A stretch of 16,945 nt of DNA, taken from contig PWNM01000023.1 of the NCBI GenBank assembly GCA_003557825.1, positions 1 to 16,945 on the forward strand, in the 5' to 3' direction. Position 1 is the first letter of the stretch. Every line of letters begins with the position of its first letter. This document shows, in pieces, positions 15,454-16,945 of the stretch. This DNA is from Candidatus Hydrogenedentota bacterium (GTDB taxonomy: Bacteria; Hydrogenedentota; Hydrogenedentia; Hydrogenedentales; SLHB01). The notes beneath the pieces were generated by a model, which was not told where the DNA came from, ran no database searches, and saw only the letters and a list, made by a program, of their open reading frames with translations. Both the position numbers and the translations under genes were made by a program.

Positions 15454-15598
15454 CATGTCCAAGCTTTGTGATGTTGTCCTGGTTATAGGGAAGGGTAATT
15501 TGTGCTGAAGTATACTGCTTGCAATGATATAGAATCTATCATCCGGCCTACGTTATAAGGACGGCCTTCACTGGACGGTTATGTATATCCAATTTTTC
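15454..15598. other. Convergent intergenic gap
   Basis: This 145-bp gap separates the convergent phosphoesterase-like and GH-A genes. It contains only short imperfect dyads (for example GATATAGA against TCTATC near 15528-15540), none followed by a clean T-run on either strand, so I do not call a terminator. Confidence 0.5.
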
Positions 15599-16945
15599 TC
15601 AACGTAATATGCTGTTCTTTGGAGCCGAGACTTCCATCAGATTGCCATGATGGGCGTTGTATGTACCGGGCTGTTCGAGATTCCAACTCCAGAAGAGTGA
15701 TCCTTGATAGCCCATGGCATAAAACTGATCGCGGAGCGCAATCACATGGTCAGCGGCCGTCTCTAGTGTTTCCCGTTTGCGTGCGCCGTACTCTTGGACG
15801 AGTGTTGGAATACCCGAAGCCTTCACGGCCTCCCACTCATGGGCTTCTGGGCGCACTATCGGTTCATCACCCCATGGATAAATCGATGCCGAGATGAAAT
15901 CCACAGAGCAGTTGTCATCGACTAACACCGACGGGCGCGGCGGAATGCGGGGATCGGGCTCGGGGTCAAGCAGTCCGTTATAGGGCTCTCGCCCGTGCGC
16001 ATCGGCAGTCCAGAATCCTACGTTCACAAATGTATTGGGATCGACCTCCTTTATTGCCGCGGTCAGTTCATTGGTCCAGTGGACAATGCCATCATCCCAG
16101 CAGGCTTGACGACTATCTTTGTCGCTCATGTCATAGGTCTTGCCGTTGGCGGTCATTATATGGCCCTCACGATACATGAATGGCCCCTGGGCGCTGTGGA
16201 TGTTGCTTTCATTGGCCAATTGCCAGGAGAAAACCGTATTGAGCAATCCTTCGTCGGCCTCTTTGATATAGCGGATAAAGTCGGCTGCCAAGGCTCCCTT
16301 GGCTGCAATCAACCCCGGCGCGAGGTATTGCCTATTCACACCCGTGATCGAGGTGAATTCGTTGTTATCCGCGCTTTCGACAATGGAATCGTAATAGGCA
16401 TTGGTCGGAACACGGTCGAATATGGCGATGACATAGACCCCATGACGCGTCGCGCGTTGCAGGAAATCGATGAAGTTGCTCATGTACTCCGCATTGAGCC
16501 CGTGGCTATCGGATAGACCAGTAACCCCTTCCCCCTCGACATTCTCGCCCCAAGCCCAAAGGCGAATGATATTGCTGCCTAACTCCGCCATGTGACTCAG
16601 TGTATCTTCCATCGCCTCCGGATCATACTGGCCCACATTAAATGTTGCATGCCAGTTGCCCATGCCTAAAATCGTGTGGTTGTACCCTTCAGGATGGAAC
16701 TGCTCACCGGTTTTCGTGTTGTAAAAAACCCGCCACTCTTGCCATTCACCTTCGCCATCGCGAACACCGATGCGCGGCAAGGGATCAACGGGGACGAGTT
16801 CTGGTGGTCTAGGATGGTCAGGCATAATTTGCTCCACCCTCGTTCTCGTTATGGGCTCCTCTTCGTCGGAAATGTCAGCATGGGCCTTAGCCGCGGCAAA
16901 AGCCATGTTCAGTGAAAGGCCAAGAAGTATGGACGAAACAACAAC
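15599..16945 (-). CDS. Secreted clan GH-A glycoside hydrolase (GH5-like), 5' truncated
   Basis: The gene reads leftward and its start lies beyond the right edge. The frame stays open to the last base, and the 13 codons upstream of the Met at 16906 encode VVVSSILLGLSLN, completing a hydrophobic signal peptide. Translation from that internal Met is therefore unlikely. Counting from it, the TIM-barrel domain covers about 55-435, with NWHATFNVG and LGSNIIRLWAWGEN (109-122). WQLANESN holds the Asn-Glu pair expected for the acid/base (Glu233), and LVQEYGARK the expected nucleophile (Glu372). GSLFWSWNLEQPG (402-414) fits a last-strand Trp lining the substrate cleft. This pattern belongs to clan GH-A, cellulase/mannanase-like; family number and substrate are not determined. 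It converges on the three-gene secreted cluster. Confidence 0.8.
   Translation of the reverse strand, partial: VVVSSILLGLSLNMAFAAAKAHADISDEEEPITRTRVEQIMPDHPRPPELVPVDPLPRIGVRDGEGEWQEWRVFYNTKTGEQFHPEGYNHTILGMGNWHATFNVGQYDPEAMEDTLSHMAELGSNIIRLWAWGENVEGEGVTGLSDSHGLNAEYMSNFIDFLQRATRHGVYVIAIFDRVPTNAYYDSIVESADNNEFTSITGVNRQYLAPGLIAAKGALAADFIRYIKEADEGLLNTVFSWQLANESNIHSAQGPFMYREGHIMTANGKTYDMSDKDSRQACWDDGIVHWTNELTAAIKEVDPNTFVNVGFWTADAHGREPYNGLLDPEPDPRIPPRPSVLVDDNCSVDFISASIYPWGDEPIVRPEAHEWEAVKASGIPTLVQEYGARKRETLETAADHVIALRDQFYAMGYQGSLFWSWNLEQPGTYNAHHGNLMEVSAPKNSILR

Noticed and set aside
15523..15545. Terminator between the convergent phosphoesterase-like and GH-A genes
   Set aside because: The dyad is A/T-rich, short and bulged, with no T-run on either strand.

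Overview
This window looks like a chromosomal segment from a flagellated, Gram-negative-type bacterium living at least partly without oxygen. The evidence is a flagellar filament-cap operon, an oxygen-independent (class III) ribonucleotide reductase, an ECF sigma/anti-sigma pair with an exported partner, a lipoprotein, and two secreted glycoside-hydrolase-like proteins. By eye the GC content is in the mid-50s percent. The gene style (GH99/WbsX-like barrel fused to a CBM9-like domain, TolB-like propeller, HEAT lipoprotein, S23-like four-helix protein) recalls uncultured lineages such as Hydrogenedentota, Lentisphaerota or related groups. That placement is an inference with low confidence. I see no mobile element, CRISPR array, tRNA or rRNA, and no broken gene; the first and last genes are cut by the window edges.

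Layout. Bases 1-1611 hold the 3' end of fliD, then fliS, closed by a clear intrinsic terminator. A 50-codon gene of unknown function follows, then ftsY (SRP receptor), cysS (cysteinyl-tRNA synthetase) and a four-helix-bundle protein gene, all on the + strand. Bases 4948-6841 form a compact stress operon: a possible self-regulated ECF promoter, the sigma factor, a membrane anti-sigma-like protein and a Spy/CpxP-like exported protein, each joined to the next by an ATGA stop/start overlap.

Bases 6842-10018 hold the nrdDG operon. Its control region is unusually informative. A consensus sigma-70 promoter (TTGACA, 17 bp, TATAAT) carries two NrdR-box-like sites whose starts are 32 bp apart. It is followed by a roughly 135-nt leader that can fold into a long-range 10-bp stem enclosing a 5-bp stem and ending in a U-rich tract. 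nrdD and nrdG overlap by ATGA.

Bases 10056-16945 look like accessory or secretory content. A HEAT-repeat lipoprotein (- strand) is divergent from a + strand run of three exported proteins: a GH99/WbsX-like barrel with a CBM9-like domain, a TolB-like propeller, and a calcineurin-fold phosphoesterase lacking several metal ligands. A convergent, 5'-truncated clan GH-A glycosidase closes the window. Together these suggest extracellular or periplasmic handling of polysaccharide; the substrate cannot be read from the sequence.

The observations most worth a second look are the nrdDG control region and leader RNA, the degenerate metallophosphoesterase coupled to the propeller gene, and the sigma/anti-sigma/Spy-like module. 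I did not find a clearly new defence or mobile system.
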